From contig NW_025062475.1 in assembly GCF_000002995.4 (NCBI RefSeq), forward strand, positions 11,998,687 through 12,062,686: a stretch of DNA of 64,000 bases, read 5' to 3'. The notes beneath the pieces are model-generated. The model was given only the letters and a program-made list of their open reading frames with translations. It was not told where the DNA came from and did no database searches. The stretch's first letter is position 1. Every line of letters starts with the position of its first letter. A program made the position numbers and the translations under genes. This document shows, in pieces, positions 34,101 through 45,705 of the stretch. Source of the DNA: Brugia malayi (Eukaryota; Nematoda; Chromadorea; Rhabditida; Onchocercidae).

Positions 34101-36865
34101 TTGTTTTTGCAAAACATTACCACTTTGAAGAAGAGCAATTCTTTCGCTCAATGGAACATCCATTAATGATTTTCCATTTAAAAATAAAATATCAAATACC
34201 GCAACACTTGGCTCTACTGCACCATCAGATCTGAGAGCTTTCACATCATAAATGCGACCATCCGATGCTAGCGTATTATGTCCAACTACAAAGGTAATGT
34301 TCCACATATTGGAAAATTTAACAGTTTAGATTAGGATTTCAAAAATTAAAAAAAGGAAACTGAAAAAATGTCGGAAAATCCACAGCAACAGATAGTCATC
34401 AGCCTTTTGATAAGAAATTACTAGCAGTGTCAACTATGCTCCAAAGACTGGTATGATCTGGGACCTTTTGGAATATTGTTTTTCATATTATAGTGTACTC
34501 AGCTATATTATATATCGTGGAGTAATGGAAAACTCACTTTGCATTTTTTGCAGAAAAATGGCCCGAAACAATTTTTTTAGCATTAATTGAACTAACCGAA
34601 TTTTTTGTCGATAATATCCCATAGTAATAATTCAGTGTCCAATATACAGCTTTCAAGTGATGGCGAAAAATACGGATTAATTCTATGATCAAGCACTGGT
34701 GATATGGTATTTGTAAAGTCGTTTTGAACTCGAGAGTAGTACCGCATTTCGCAATTCGTTCCTCTGTGCAATAAGAAATGTTCACCATCATATTTTAATT
34801 CCACATAAAATTCTTGGCCACAGAAATGAACCAGCTCAAATTTACATGAAATTACCTGCTGAACTATCATAGAAGGCCGGAAATTCTCGGATTTTCAACA
34901 TCATACAAAATAACCGCACCTCCCAAAGAGACTTTTAATTAAATGTTCAATATTAATTAAAATTTTACACAATTACCTTTTCCATATGCAACTGAAGTAA
35001 TTAAATTTTTATATTGAAGTAATTACTTTGTCGTAAACATCTCCAGTACCGTGTCTGATTCTTGATAATAACATTGGTTCAAAACGACGAAAAAGCATGC
35101 TCGAATTGTTTGTCATTTTACCTTCCGCAGCAAGATCACATATTTCCCGCAAACTCACTCCAGACTGATATAATGTAGCTCCGTTGGGATGTATCCAGCT
35201 TACTAAACTTGAAGATGTTACCTTTAAAGAGCGCTGAAATACATTATTTTTTTTTTTTTTTTCAACAAAGAAGTAATGCAATAGTAAAATATTAGTAGTA
35301 ACCTATTATGTATCATTTAATACATAATATGAACCATTATTGGTTTATGCCGAATTCTACAAATTATTATAATTTTCGAGTCAGCCACGATATCAAAATG
35401 TATAATCAACAAAACTTTTTTTGAAAATTTGATGAGGATTATTAGACAGACATAATGAGAATGTGTGTACTCACAATATATAACTTACTTCAATCTTACG
35501 AACCAATACTTGCAAAAGCCAATAGACTTCGCGCATTGTTGTACAAGCTTTTAAAAGCTTCTCTAGTTCTGCGTCACCTAAAAACAAAAACTATGAATTC
35601 GGAAAAATGAATTAAAGAATAATTTCGGATTGTGTTATAAATAAATCTTTATAACCTAGCAAAAACAAATATATACTTATTTCTCTTTCTGTTATTTTGC
35701 ACAGCGAATCATTCACATCAAAAAGAGACAGTTCACGCTTAGCAGTAGCTGAATTTCGCATCGAAACTTCTTCTGCAAGTTTCATAATCGACTGGTCTGC
35801 ACTCTGAAAATGATTTAACAGATGATTTTCTTTTTTTTTAAAAAAAAATTTCATCTTTACTTAAAGCACATTTCGCATTACTATAACAATAACGGAATAA
35901 TTGAGTCTTATTCCGATTTTAATAATCGAACTAAAAGAATGATAATCAAATGAAAAAAATCTTCATTTTACTACTTTTTTTTTATTGATGGAATAGCTTT
36001 TTGATTTTCTCTTTAAGATCATATATTCGGCAGTCATGTTAGCCTTAGCATATCTGAAGAATTTTGCCTACTAGAAATATTGAAGCAAGAAGATAGAAGC
36101 TATTTTTGATGCTCACACCGCGAACAATCTGCCATGTAATCAATACACAATATATCGCAATCTATGCCGTACACTTCTAATATTCTTATGTGATCTTCCT
36201 AAAGAGAAAATCAAAAAGCTATTCCATCAGTAAAAAATGAAGAGAATAAATTAAAAATTTTAAGCGAAATTAATAAATATATTTACCTTGGAATCTATCT
36301 GCAACAATTCCTTTTTTGTCTTTGGCGGAAGAAGCAACACTTGGCATACTTTCGATATAATTCGTTTCTGTAAAATTCATTAATGCAAATAAAATATCAC
36401 AGAGAAAAAAATACAATCAAAAATATTAGCTTCTACACATATAACTGACATATTTCTAGAAAACACGCTTAAAATACTTTATACAGTACGAGTCATGAAT
36501 TTTTTTCTTCATAAATCCTAGTATGAACAAACCGATTTCATGCGAAATTTTCGTCGATCCAATGAATTTGCCATAATACGTAAAACCGGATAAAAACTAA
36601 CGGTATCATTTGTATATTTAGTTGCATTTGCTGTCCATTTTGTCACTAATGCTTTCAACACTCGTTCCTTGCCTAATTTATTTTTGAAATGAATTTTCTG
36701 CATATGATCTAAGTACTTGCACAATGTTGCATATTTGAAATTTTTAGAAATTTCTTCTTCCAAACTGCTCGCCGCAGCATTTTCCACTTCTTGTTCATCT
36801 TCTTTTCTGGAGTTGATATCAATGTCGTCTGATGGTTCTTCATCAGTTTCATCACTATCGGACAT
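31169..36865 (-). CDS. lig-4: DNA ligase IV (ATP-dependent, non-homologous end joining)
   Basis: Seals double-strand breaks with XRCC4-type partners in the nucleus. Seventeen exons (high to low): 36865-36533, 36367-36287, 36198-36119, 35801-35677, 35577-35489, 35233-35027, 34858-34597, 34285-34054, 33769-33649, 33506-33401, 33277-33063, 32978-32862, 32719-32488, 32381-32246, 31915-31762, 31666-31458, 31250-31169. All phases agree: 2781 nt, 926 aa, close to human LIG4 (911). Order: acidic N-tail, DNA-binding domain (RFEPML-like FRRFEPML), nucleotidyltransferase with motif I ELKYDGEH, motif III ILDTELLLWD, motif IIIa AVFDILFLNG, motif IV EGVVAKK and motif V GWFKVKP, OB-fold, then two BRCT domains (LRGTSSV...SADWLIAC; VTHIVVPD...ICWLENTL). 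Motif I has His for the usual Arg of KxDGxR, and motif III has Thr for Gly. Exon 3 is enclosed by an inverted repeat. The exon 4 acceptor (TTCAGAG) was chosen by phase. Confidence 0.93.
32830..32853. repeat. poly-A tract in a lig-4 intron
   Basis: A run of about 26 A with pyrimidine-rich sequence before it (CCCTCCCTCTCCCC), within the intron after lig-4 exon 12. Confidence 0.8.
35987..36228. repeat. inverted repeat enclosing lig-4 exon 3
   Basis: Bases 35987-36015 are the exact reverse complement of 36200-36228 (29 bp), and the match continues imperfectly on both sides to about 45 bp. The 36200-36228 arm is the polypyrimidine end of intron 2, directly before the exon 3 acceptor; the other arm lies in intron 3 in opposite orientation. 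The 184 bp between the arms contains all of exon 3 (36119-36198). Confidence 0.9.
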
Positions 36866-37091
36866 TTAGTAACCAATGCCTCTAATTATTTATTACATTT
36901 AAAACTTAATGGAAACATACAAGGAGAGATCATCGGAAAGTTCTTTAAAAAAATAAGAGAACGACGTTTAAAAAAATATATGAATAAGGCATATTCGCAA
37001 AAGAAGACAATAAAATAGTCTTTTTAACCATATTTTGAATTATCTAACATGGAATTAATAACAATTCCAGGAACATGATAGATGCTACATA
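36866..37091 (-). promoter_or_regulatory. short intercistronic region, possible operon spacer
   Basis: 226 bp between the stop of the RCC1-like gene and the ATG of lig-4, both on the minus strand. In minus-strand sense it holds a U-rich stretch, an AATAAA-like signal close to the lig-4 ATG and acceptor-like TAG/AAAG sites (for example AATAATTAG about 16 bases before the ATG) that could take a spliced leader. Operonic processing is inferred from spacing. Confidence 0.4.
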
Positions 37092-38291
37092 TCACCTCAT
37101 CAAAAACAATACATGATCAGGTGCAACGGATACATCTAATGGTTTTTTCATTACATCAACTTGAAATGGAAAATATTGATCTTTGTCATGTGAAAGACCT
37201 AAATGAGAGAACCTATTAAGACCCCAAGAAAAGAGATTATCCATTTTTGAAATTGCAAACATCGAAGAATTACCAGCAAAAACTTTCTTCACTTTACCCG
37301 AATCATTCGGACCGCCGCTGAAAAGATTATTTTCCAGAAGTGCCGGTCGTCGTAATGATGTAACATAGGGTCCCATACCGAGGATTCCAAAACCCCAAAC
37401 ATAAACTTGATTATTGCTACTTAATGCTATGCAAGAAGTTGCTGTGGAATCTGCTGCTATAATTTTCTCCATGGAAAGACGAATTTCACATGGAAAACCA
37501 CTTTGAATATCCTTCACAAATGGATGCATCTGTTCGTATTCATTCTGTCCCCACATGAATAATTCACCGCTTTCTGTCACCGCCATCAAAGTATCCGTGC
37601 TTCCTTTTAAAGCTGCTACCTTCATTCCTTTCAAATCACCTTCAATTGGTAGACACCGCCAATCATAATTACATATTCCACGTCCTAACTGTCCATCTGT
37701 ACCTAATCCAAATGAAAACACTTCACCAGAATCCAGAATGATGAATGATGTATCTAGCGTGCAATGTATTTCAGCAATTTTTGAATCCGAAGGAATCATA
37801 ATTTTTTGAAATGGCTTATTTTCCAGTCTTACGAAGGGCACATTTTCAGGATCCTGTCCACACTGCCCATGAGCGTTATCACCAAATGCATAAACTGCTT
37901 TTTTGGATGCAACCAGAAAATGTCGTCGACCAGCTGCAACGCTTATTATGGTACCAAACTGCTCTTTTTTGGCATTAGTATTCAAGCAAATACCTTCATT
38001 CCAATAATTCCTATTATTTAAATCGTTGCTAAAAATATCAACGCCACCGCCGTAAAGTTTCTGCTCTGATGCTAAAACTGAGAAGCCAAATCCGGCTGCA
38101 ATATGACGAATATTACGTGAATTAAAATACAAAATTTGTCGAGGTTTCTTGAATCCATTTTGTCCGGTTTCTCGCAACACTTTCGTAAAAAGACTCCCTG
38201 TTTTCCCAAAACCACAACCATACACCAAGTTACTTTTTTTAGCTTTCAGTCTAGCAACTGTTATAGCTTCCTGAACAGCTACCGATTTCAT
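37092..38291 (-). CDS. RCC1-repeat protein, RCC1L (WBSCR16)-like
   Basis: An intronless 399-codon gene, unusual among its many-exon neighbours. The protein is built of RCC1-type beta-propeller blades: VYGCGFGKTGSL near residue 24, LYGGGVDIF, VYAFGDNAHGQCGQ, VFSFGLGTDGQLGRG, LFMWGQNEYEQ, VYVWGFGILGMG and LFSWGLNRFSHLGL, about one every 50 residues. The start VYGCGFGKTGSL plus an N-terminal region rich in Lys and Arg suggest the mitochondrial RCC1L family (mitoribosome and OPA1-linked GTPase exchange functions in mammals). That assignment rests on resemblance; another RCC1-superfamily member is possible. It lies head-to-head with the LMBR1-family gene and 226 bp upstream of lig-4 on the same strand. 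Confidence 0.85.
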   Translation of the reverse strand: MKSVAVQEAITVARLKAKKSNLVYGCGFGKTGSLFTKVLRETGQNGFKKPRQILYFNSRNIRHIAAGFGFSVLASEQKLYGGGVDIFSNDLNNRNYWNEGICLNTNAKKEQFGTIISVAAGRRHFLVASKKAVYAFGDNAHGQCGQDPENVPFVRLENKPFQKIMIPSDSKIAEIHCTLDTSFIILDSGEVFSFGLGTDGQLGRGICNYDWRCLPIEGDLKGMKVAALKGSTDTLMAVTESGELFMWGQNEYEQMHPFVKDIQSGFPCEIRLSMEKIIAADSTATSCIALSSNNQVYVWGFGILGMGPYVTSLRRPALLENNLFSGGPNDSGKVKKVFAGNSSMFAISKMDNLFSWGLNRFSHLGLSHDKDQYFPFQVDVMKKPLDVSVAPDHVLFLMR

Positions 38292-38946
38292 TATTCTGAA
38301 ATCAAAGTCAGAATCAGTTTAAACAGTTAAATTTATTACCATCTAAGCAAATACTACGATGAATAGTTGAGAATGGTAGCTCTTTTTTGTTATTTTAAAA
38401 CAATTACATCAAATATTTGTCAAATTTTAGCGAAAAAAGACTCAGCAAATTGTGTTTATTAAAATTTATGAAGAAGGATTTGTGAGGAAATAAAATAAAT
38501 AGAACTATTGGGAAATTGTACAATAAAACTAAAACGTATAAATAATGTGATATTAAAAGTAACAAACATATCTTTTAAATACTGTCAAAATTTAAAAGCT
38601 TAATATAACAGTGATACAATGAAAGCGTAAAAATCCAACATAACTCATAACAAACTTTGGATACGGTTAGTACACATTAGCGTTCGGATTTAACAAGTAC
38701 CGTAAAAAAAAATTCGTTATAAAGAGGATCGTCTTATGTTCGCGTGGTTTCAGGTTTTCTTTCATGGAAGGAAGAGAAGAAGAATGACGGGTTGATAAGT
38801 GTCACCAAACAATTGTTTGAGAAATAAATTTTTATTTAGTTGTTTTAAGATTTCTTTTCATTTTCCTTTTCTTCTTACTTTTATAGGAAGCAAATAACAA
38901 GGAGAAAAAAAAAAAGGAATAACGTACGCATCGATGAGTTAGTACA
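38292..38946. promoter_or_regulatory. shared divergent promoter region
   Basis: 655 bp between two outward-facing genes. No coding exon seen. An acceptor-like CTTTTATAG ending at 38886, 60 bases before the plus-strand ATG, could be a spliced-leader or 5' UTR splice site for the LMBR1-family gene. Confidence 0.5.
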
Positions 38947-41900
38947 ATGGATCAATATGAGGATGTTAGTGAACGTGAACAACGTTTCCATCAGTTCATC
39001 CGTCAACATATTGTAAGTGTATCATTGTAAATTTGTTTTTTTTCTATTCCTTTTTTTTTTTGTTTTTCTTGATATTAGATAGTAAGTAGAGTAATTTTTG
39101 TGTACATTTGATGAATATGCTTCTTTTTTTAAGACTAGCTTTTAGCTGGGATTTTGAAAACCTGAACTGTATGTGATAATCTAGATGAGAATATTTCAAT
39201 CTTAATTTGTTGTTCAATGAAGTATAGTTTTAAAATTCGTTTAACATTACTTTATAATCAATGCTCAGAGTTACTGAGAAGTCTCTTTCGTTTTCCTATC
39301 TGATATGTTGGATATACAACATAGGAAAAAGCGGAAGAAAAATAAGGTGGATAGAAGCTTTCTGTTGATTGTCCTTTGTAGTTTTCATAAATGAGCAAAA
39401 AGTATTCATCTATTGAAGTTTTTGCTCAATCTTTTCAGATCTGTATGCTATTGTTTATATGTTTATATTTAATTTCGTACTCGATCATTCGTATATTGAA
39501 AGAACGAAGCGATAATGATGAATTGTACGCTGGCGGCGAGGATTTTTTTGTGTTTCGTGTTTCGTAAGTCTAATATTATTTGATAGATATGAATGCTTCT
39601 CAGCACGTTTCAGATATTAAGTTCATATTACTTAACTTTAATTGCTTAATATTTCATTAATACTCTTTTGTAGTTTATGGATGTGTACATGGTCTTTGGC
39701 AGTATCGATGGGAGCTGCCACATTATTGCCGTTTTCTGTGATTGGATCTGAAATAATACAAGCTTATCCCGACAGTTATTATTTCCAGTGGTTGAACTGG
39801 CCTCTGATACACTCACTTTGGAACTATATTTTTGCTTTAAGCAATCTGTCGCTGTTTATACTTCTTCCATTTGCTTATTTTTTTATTGAATCTCAAGGAT
39901 TCAAAGGCCATGGAAAGGTAATGAGTTTTTGCGTCCTTGTTTTTTCAGTTTTAAGTTTTATTATTCTCCTTTTTGAAAAATCATAAAACTACTATAGTTC
40001 TTATTGAATTCTTCTAGTATTATAGCTGATTTTATCTTACATTGGATAAACGGAATGCCAAAAATTGAACTGTTAATTTTAATTCGGCATTCATATCAGC
40101 TGTCGATAGTTTTGAACTTTATTAGTCCGGACAGGAATATTCCCTCATTAAGCGAAACTTATCGGATGAAATGTGGCCGATGAATATTACTGAGAATTTT
40201 CTACTATCACATTTTTTTTGAAATCCTTTATTATTTGGTGTAGTAGTCTGATATAATGTTTTCTGGAATTTTTTTAGGGCATAATGACTCGAGTGTATGA
40301 AACTGTTGCGGTCTGTATACTTCTTATTATCGTTTTAATATGCTTAGCAGACGTTGTATACTCTCTTTTCCTTGTAAGTATTATTTTTAATTATAATTTT
40401 GATGATTCGGAGTATTCTTATTTATCTCTTTCCTACTTACTCTTTATCTAAAATACGCATCCGCGAAATTAAGTTGTATTAAACCCAAAGTTCTTTGATT
40501 GAGTTCCTGCTTCGTTTAGTTTTATTCTCCGAATTTGGTGTTTTTAGTTTAATCTTAGAAAAACGAAAACTTTCATTCCTATTTTCTATAGAGTTATGAA
40601 GATGCTTAAATGAAATCTTAGAGAAAAGAAAAAAAAAAGAAAATGATTTGTTGATTTTATTTATCTTATATATAATCTTCAGACAGAAAGCGATTCAATT
40701 TCATTGTCTATACTCACTTTCACATCTGTCAATTTGCCATTTCTATATTCGTGTGTTTCCTTGCTTGGTGTACTGACGTTGCTGATCACAACTCCCATAG
40801 GTAGTTTTGCACTTTTTTTTTCTAGTTTTTTATATTCTTTCATATGGCAGAAAGTATCCTATTTTATGAGTTCTAGATTTGTAATAGATTTCAGTAGGAT
40901 GACAATTATAAGAATTATAGCAGTGACTATTTCTAATTCCAGGATTAGCAAGAATGTTCTCAGTAGTATCGAACCATTTGCTTGCAACAGAACATCAAAA
41001 AATTATCGATCCGTTAGAGGAAGCGATATTTCGACTGGAATACCAAACTCTTAAAAGACGATTGCGACGAAACAACCTTGGAGATGTATCACTTCCAGAT
41101 CCATTTCTTCCACAGAAGCCTCTTCGTGGCTATCAAGTTGTATTACAAACGGTGAAATATGTATTTGCGATCGTTGTCTTGCTTCTTCTAACTGTAAGTT
41201 AATCAAATAATGCTTTTTATCAAAATATTATCAAAATAACAAACAATAACTTTCAATTCAATTATTGACAATTTAATAAGTTTGTCCAGTTCACTCAGTT
41301 CTTATGGTTTTATCGCATATTTATTTGTTTTTCATAATAATAACTTCCATAGTTTTTGCATTTTTCTTAGTGGTTGTTTTGGATAATTTTAGGCAATTAC
41401 TGTGCTTATGGTATTAATCAATACGCTGCAGTTGCTATTTGGTTTTCGGGCATTGCCTGTTTATGCGCAATACATGGAAGTAAATTCACGTCATACATTA
41501 GGCATTTTTGGAGCTGTCATAGAAGTCATCATAATTTGGTAAGACATCAAAACAGTTAAAGTTAAATAATTGAAGTATTTTATAGGTCCGTATAAGTTTG
41601 GATGATTTCTATAACTATACCTTTAATCTAATTACTTTGCGACCAGTGTATGATTATTTAGGTATATAATGATTGCTGCAATGATTGGAGTTTATTCAGT
41701 ACCATTGTTACGAAGAATTCGACCACAGTTGCATAAAACATCTATGACATGCGTGATTGCGAACTGTACCACTGTTCTAGTACTTAGTTCAGCTCTTCCA
41801 GTGCTTGCACGAACTCTTGGTTTGTTTCATCACTACATTTCTCATATATGTCATCGTGGAATCGTATCAGCTTCCAGAACTAAACATTTTCTTTTTAGGA

Positions 41901-42365
41901 ATTACGACATTCGATCTGGTCGGAGCGTACGGCAGTTTTATGTGGTTATCCAATTTCACATTAGTTTGGACGTATAATGTTGCGTTTGCTTTTGTGACGG
42001 TTTCTTGTTTATTGAATCATTTCACTACGCCAGTTAGGAATGAAATTATCCAAAGGTATGAAGATATCTTAGTTATTATCTATTTGAAGAGGTCAACTCT
42101 ATTTGTTGATGAAATCAATAGATTTTCATCAATTTTAAAAGAATTACTGTTTCTGAATTCAGTGCTAGGTTCTCTTTGGTTATCGTCTTTTTCGTTGTGT
42201 TAATTATGTACGATGATAATACAAATTTTGCTATGCCACAATATTTTAAATAGTTTACAACCGAATTATAACTTGGTATTTCCCAATTAAAAATGACAAA
42301 CTTTCAGGATTCGGGATTTATCTTATCGAATAAAAGCAATTGAAAGTGTTGAAAAAATGGATTAG
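38947..42365 (+). CDS. LMBR1/LIMR-family multipass membrane protein
   Basis: Ten exons: 38947-39012, 39439-39563, 39674-39917, 40278-40373, 40683-40800, 40943-41193, 41393-41538, 41662-41819, 41899-42055, 42308-42365. They sum to 1419 nt, 472 aa, with every splice phase consistent; human LMBR1 and LMBR1L are about 490 aa. The chain has about nine hydrophobic segments, with the family-like stretch WMCTWSLAVSMGAATLLPFS (exon 3), the PFLYSCVSLLGVLTLLITTPIG helix running into LARMFSVVSNHLL, a central charged loop (RLEYQTLKRRLRRNNLGD), and further helices in exons 6-9 with YSVPLLRRIRPQ between them. Mammalian LMBR1L is a lipocalin receptor-like protein linked to Wnt signalling; the nematode role is unknown to me. 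AATAAA signals follow at 42566 and 42783. Confidence 0.92.
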
Positions 42366-43889
42366 TTTGTGAGTATACATATGGTTTATTTGTGAACATT
42401 TAAAATATCACTTTCGGAATGATCTCGAAGTTATAAAGAGCTTGAAGTTATAGAAAAAAAGGAGGGATAGTTGTTGTCTTGTATTTTTTAATGCATCACT
42501 TCTGTTCATATAATTGTGTATATTCATATTAATAATGTGATAGTTCAGTATTTTGTACCGGCAAAAATAAATTTGCTGGTGTTTCGTTTTGATTTAAAAT
42601 TTATCAGGTATAATTTAGCAAAAATCAATTTCTTTTAATTTTCCATAAGGGTATTTCATGTGATATCGAGAATTTTAATCTGAGTGCTTATTGTGTTTCT
42701 CTTCGAATATGAGCACATCTTACTTCTTTTTATTCTGATAATTGTGCAGGGAGAAAATTCGAAGAAAAATAATTGTAATCGGAAATAAATACATTTTTCT
42801 TATGTAGATTTTAATTTATAATTCACTTTTTAAATTTTTCCATAGCAATTTATGCTTAAATGAAAAAAACAAATGAATTATGAAAAGAGATTGGAAAGAC
42901 AAGAGTTTTTTTTTTTTTTTTTTTTTTTTTCTTTTTTGATATGAAGTTAGTTGCTTGTGATAGTGTGTATATGTAATTTCCATATTTCCATTTTGCACTT
43001 TTTATTGACTTATCTGTAATTTAGATCATGATGTTGTCATTAATATATAATGATTGTGAATGCTATTTTATTAAATATCACATTTTCTCTCATGCATACC
43101 TTAATTTATAATCCATTTTTTAAACTATTCCATTTTTTAAACTAGCATTTTAATGCTTAAAATGAAAACAAAAAATAAGAAAAGAAAAAAAAAGAAAATG
43201 AAATATCAGTTAATTTGTTAAAACACAAAAAGAAGCACAAATATTTTGTTAGGCTGCGTTTTACTTTAAACAGCTTTTCAGTTACTTTACTGTGTTTACA
43301 CCTTAGATGGAAATATTTTATTTTTTAATAAAAGACTGAAATTTGTTAATATTTTCTTCTACACCGAATTAAATGGATTAAGTAACGACTTTGATACTTA
43401 CAAATGGTTTATTTTCTCTTGTAATACAATTAGCAAAAATAAATTTTTGAAGAAGCAAAAAGATAAGATGGTTAGAGCTAAGTGATTTTATTGTATGGTC
43501 TTCTCATTGAATTGATTAACTATATTTTCATTTTTCATTTATAGTAGAATAGTTTTCGGAAAGAATTTTCACCAATAAATGATAAAATGTTTAAATAATT
43601 GTTAAAATTTCACGTCAAATTCTAATCTTTTGTACTATTTTAATATTTTGGAGAGGAAATTATTCTGTTAGTGTTTATTCAAATATTTTATAGCGGTTTT
43701 TATTGCTAGTATACTTGGATTGTTGTCCTAATATTTTATAGCAATTTTTATTGCAAGCATAAGTAACAATAAGAATAATTGGATCATAACAGTTAGATTT
43801 TTAATTTTTTTTTGATAAATAGAATAAAACTGAATTCAAATTTGACATATACAATAATTCAATTGTCTGTGTTTTTCTTTTTTTGCAAC

Positions 43890-44110
43890 TTTAAACAGTG
43901 AGATGTTATAACTGATAATGATAGACAGTAAAATATATAATTGATGATAAATAGTAGGATATTGTAGTTGATAATGATAAACAGCAAGGCATATAAGTGA
44001 TAATGTTGAACAGTAAAATACTGTGATTATTAATGATAAGCAATAAGATATAAAACTATAGTGATAAGCAATATGATATTGCAACTCAGCCTTAAACAGT
44101 AAAATCCTAA
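43890..44110. repeat. degenerate minisatellite, about 30-35 bp unit
   Basis: Repeated variants of GATAATGATAAACAGTAAAATAT, diverged and of variable length, at least six copies. The open minus-strand frame across it (Ile/Ser/Tyr-rich) is a by-product. Confidence 0.7.
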
Positions 44111-44224
44111 AAGTTAAAATGCTATAATTGCAAATTTTAACATTAAAACTACAAAGAAAACGAGCTAACTCATAATTAAAATAAATGAATTTAAGGGAAT
44201 TAAATTATTAAACTGTTTGTAAAG

Positions 44225-44465
44225 ATTATAAATTTTAAATAAGATGAAATTGAATTATTAGAAAATGAATTGAATTATTGGATTAACAATGATAATTATG
44301 AGCTGAATTAGCATACTGATCACAAATTTGAATTATTAGATTATCAGTGATAACTACAAATTGAATTATTTGATTAGCATGCTAAATCATGAATTAATTT
44401 ATCAGTGATAACTTTATACTGAATTATTAAAATAGCACACTGATTATGAAATTAAATTATTAGCT
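44225..44465. repeat. degenerate minisatellite, about 65 bp unit
   Basis: Three to four diverged copies, each with GAATTATTRGATTA, CAGTGATAACTA and AGCATACTGATCA-like segments, in tandem directly after the shorter-unit array. Confidence 0.65.
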
Positions 44466-45705
44466 TGTGATACCTGAAAAAAATTATCCAACAAACTTTA
44501 GAAAAGAAGTTAAGATATTATAAATATTAAAGAATGCTTCGCATTTTTCAACAAACATTTCTTTAATTACATAGAAAAAGTCGAATTATTCACATTTTAT
44601 AATAAAATAATTAATTACATATATTAGACAATGCTTTTTGAATTTTTATTCTATTATTATTTATAAAAGAATTTCACTTTTAATTCACAAAAGTGACGAT
44701 GTTATGTAAATAAATACATTCTTCATTATTATCTGGTTAGGAATCTAGCCGAGATATAGGACCGGATTTTCTAGTTCAATTTATTCTACATTCCGGTTTT
44801 CATGAAATGATTTAAACTAACTTTCAGCTCGTATTTACTTATCAACCCAATTGAAGGAGTGAGGAATATACAATATAGAACAAGTAATACCTAAGAAATA
44901 GTACAAATACTGGATTTTTTAACTTTAAAACGGTAAAATTAATTTCTTTTTTCAGCAAATTTTATTTTGAAATATTTGAAAATGTCTTATTTTTTTCATC
45001 TTACTCTGTTCGCTTTTCATTTCATCATTAGCAGCGATTTTTTTTTTTTTTTGATTTAATTTGTTTGGATATTTTTAACTAATAGTTTCAGCTTTTAATA
45101 AATTGAATTTTTAGATTTAAATTTAAATTCTGAAACAAGTAAATCTAGATTTTGTTGAGGGGATTTGTTTGGAGATTTGAAGAAAAAACTAGTATGATGC
45201 ATTTAAATTATATTACCTTAGCGCTTATGCAATGTTAACTCTTTCTTTCTAATAAACTTTACTGTTTATAAAACTTTAAAACTTGAAAAGTGACTTACTG
45301 ATCAAACATTTATCAGTTTAGTCTTTTAATTGATATTTAAGATTTAAAAAAAAAAAAGATTGTTTGCCAAGGTAATTTTACATTTTGACTTAATTTTCTT
45401 TCTTCGTCTTCTTTTTTTAATTATACGTTTCCTTATCATGGAAGTAAAAATTTTTTAAAACAATATTAACAAAGTTTAAAATTAACTTTAATAGAATGAA
45501 TTCTTCCAAAGATAAATCTAAATTTAACAGAAAAAAACTATTTTTTGCTAAGTAATCTTTTGAAAATTTCTCATTCATATATCTTAGAAAAATATTATCA
45601 AATTGTTAATTTTAATTAAATTTTCAGATTTAATTTGGGATAAATAAATGAAATTTCATATTTTTGTGATATGCTTTTTTTTTTTTCTTTTTCAGGTTTT
45701 TTAAT

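Larger units (their letters stand above)
42366..45705. other. intergenic region with degenerate repeats
   Basis: AT-rich, with no recognisable exon. It begins with the probable 3' UTR of the LMBR1-family gene, then holds two adjacent degenerate minisatellites (43890-44110 and 44225-44465), listed separately. Confidence 0.6.

Noticed and set aside
37806..38330. Plus-strand frames opposite the RCC1-like gene
   Set aside because: Antisense shadows of a 399-codon gene with clear RCC1 repeats.
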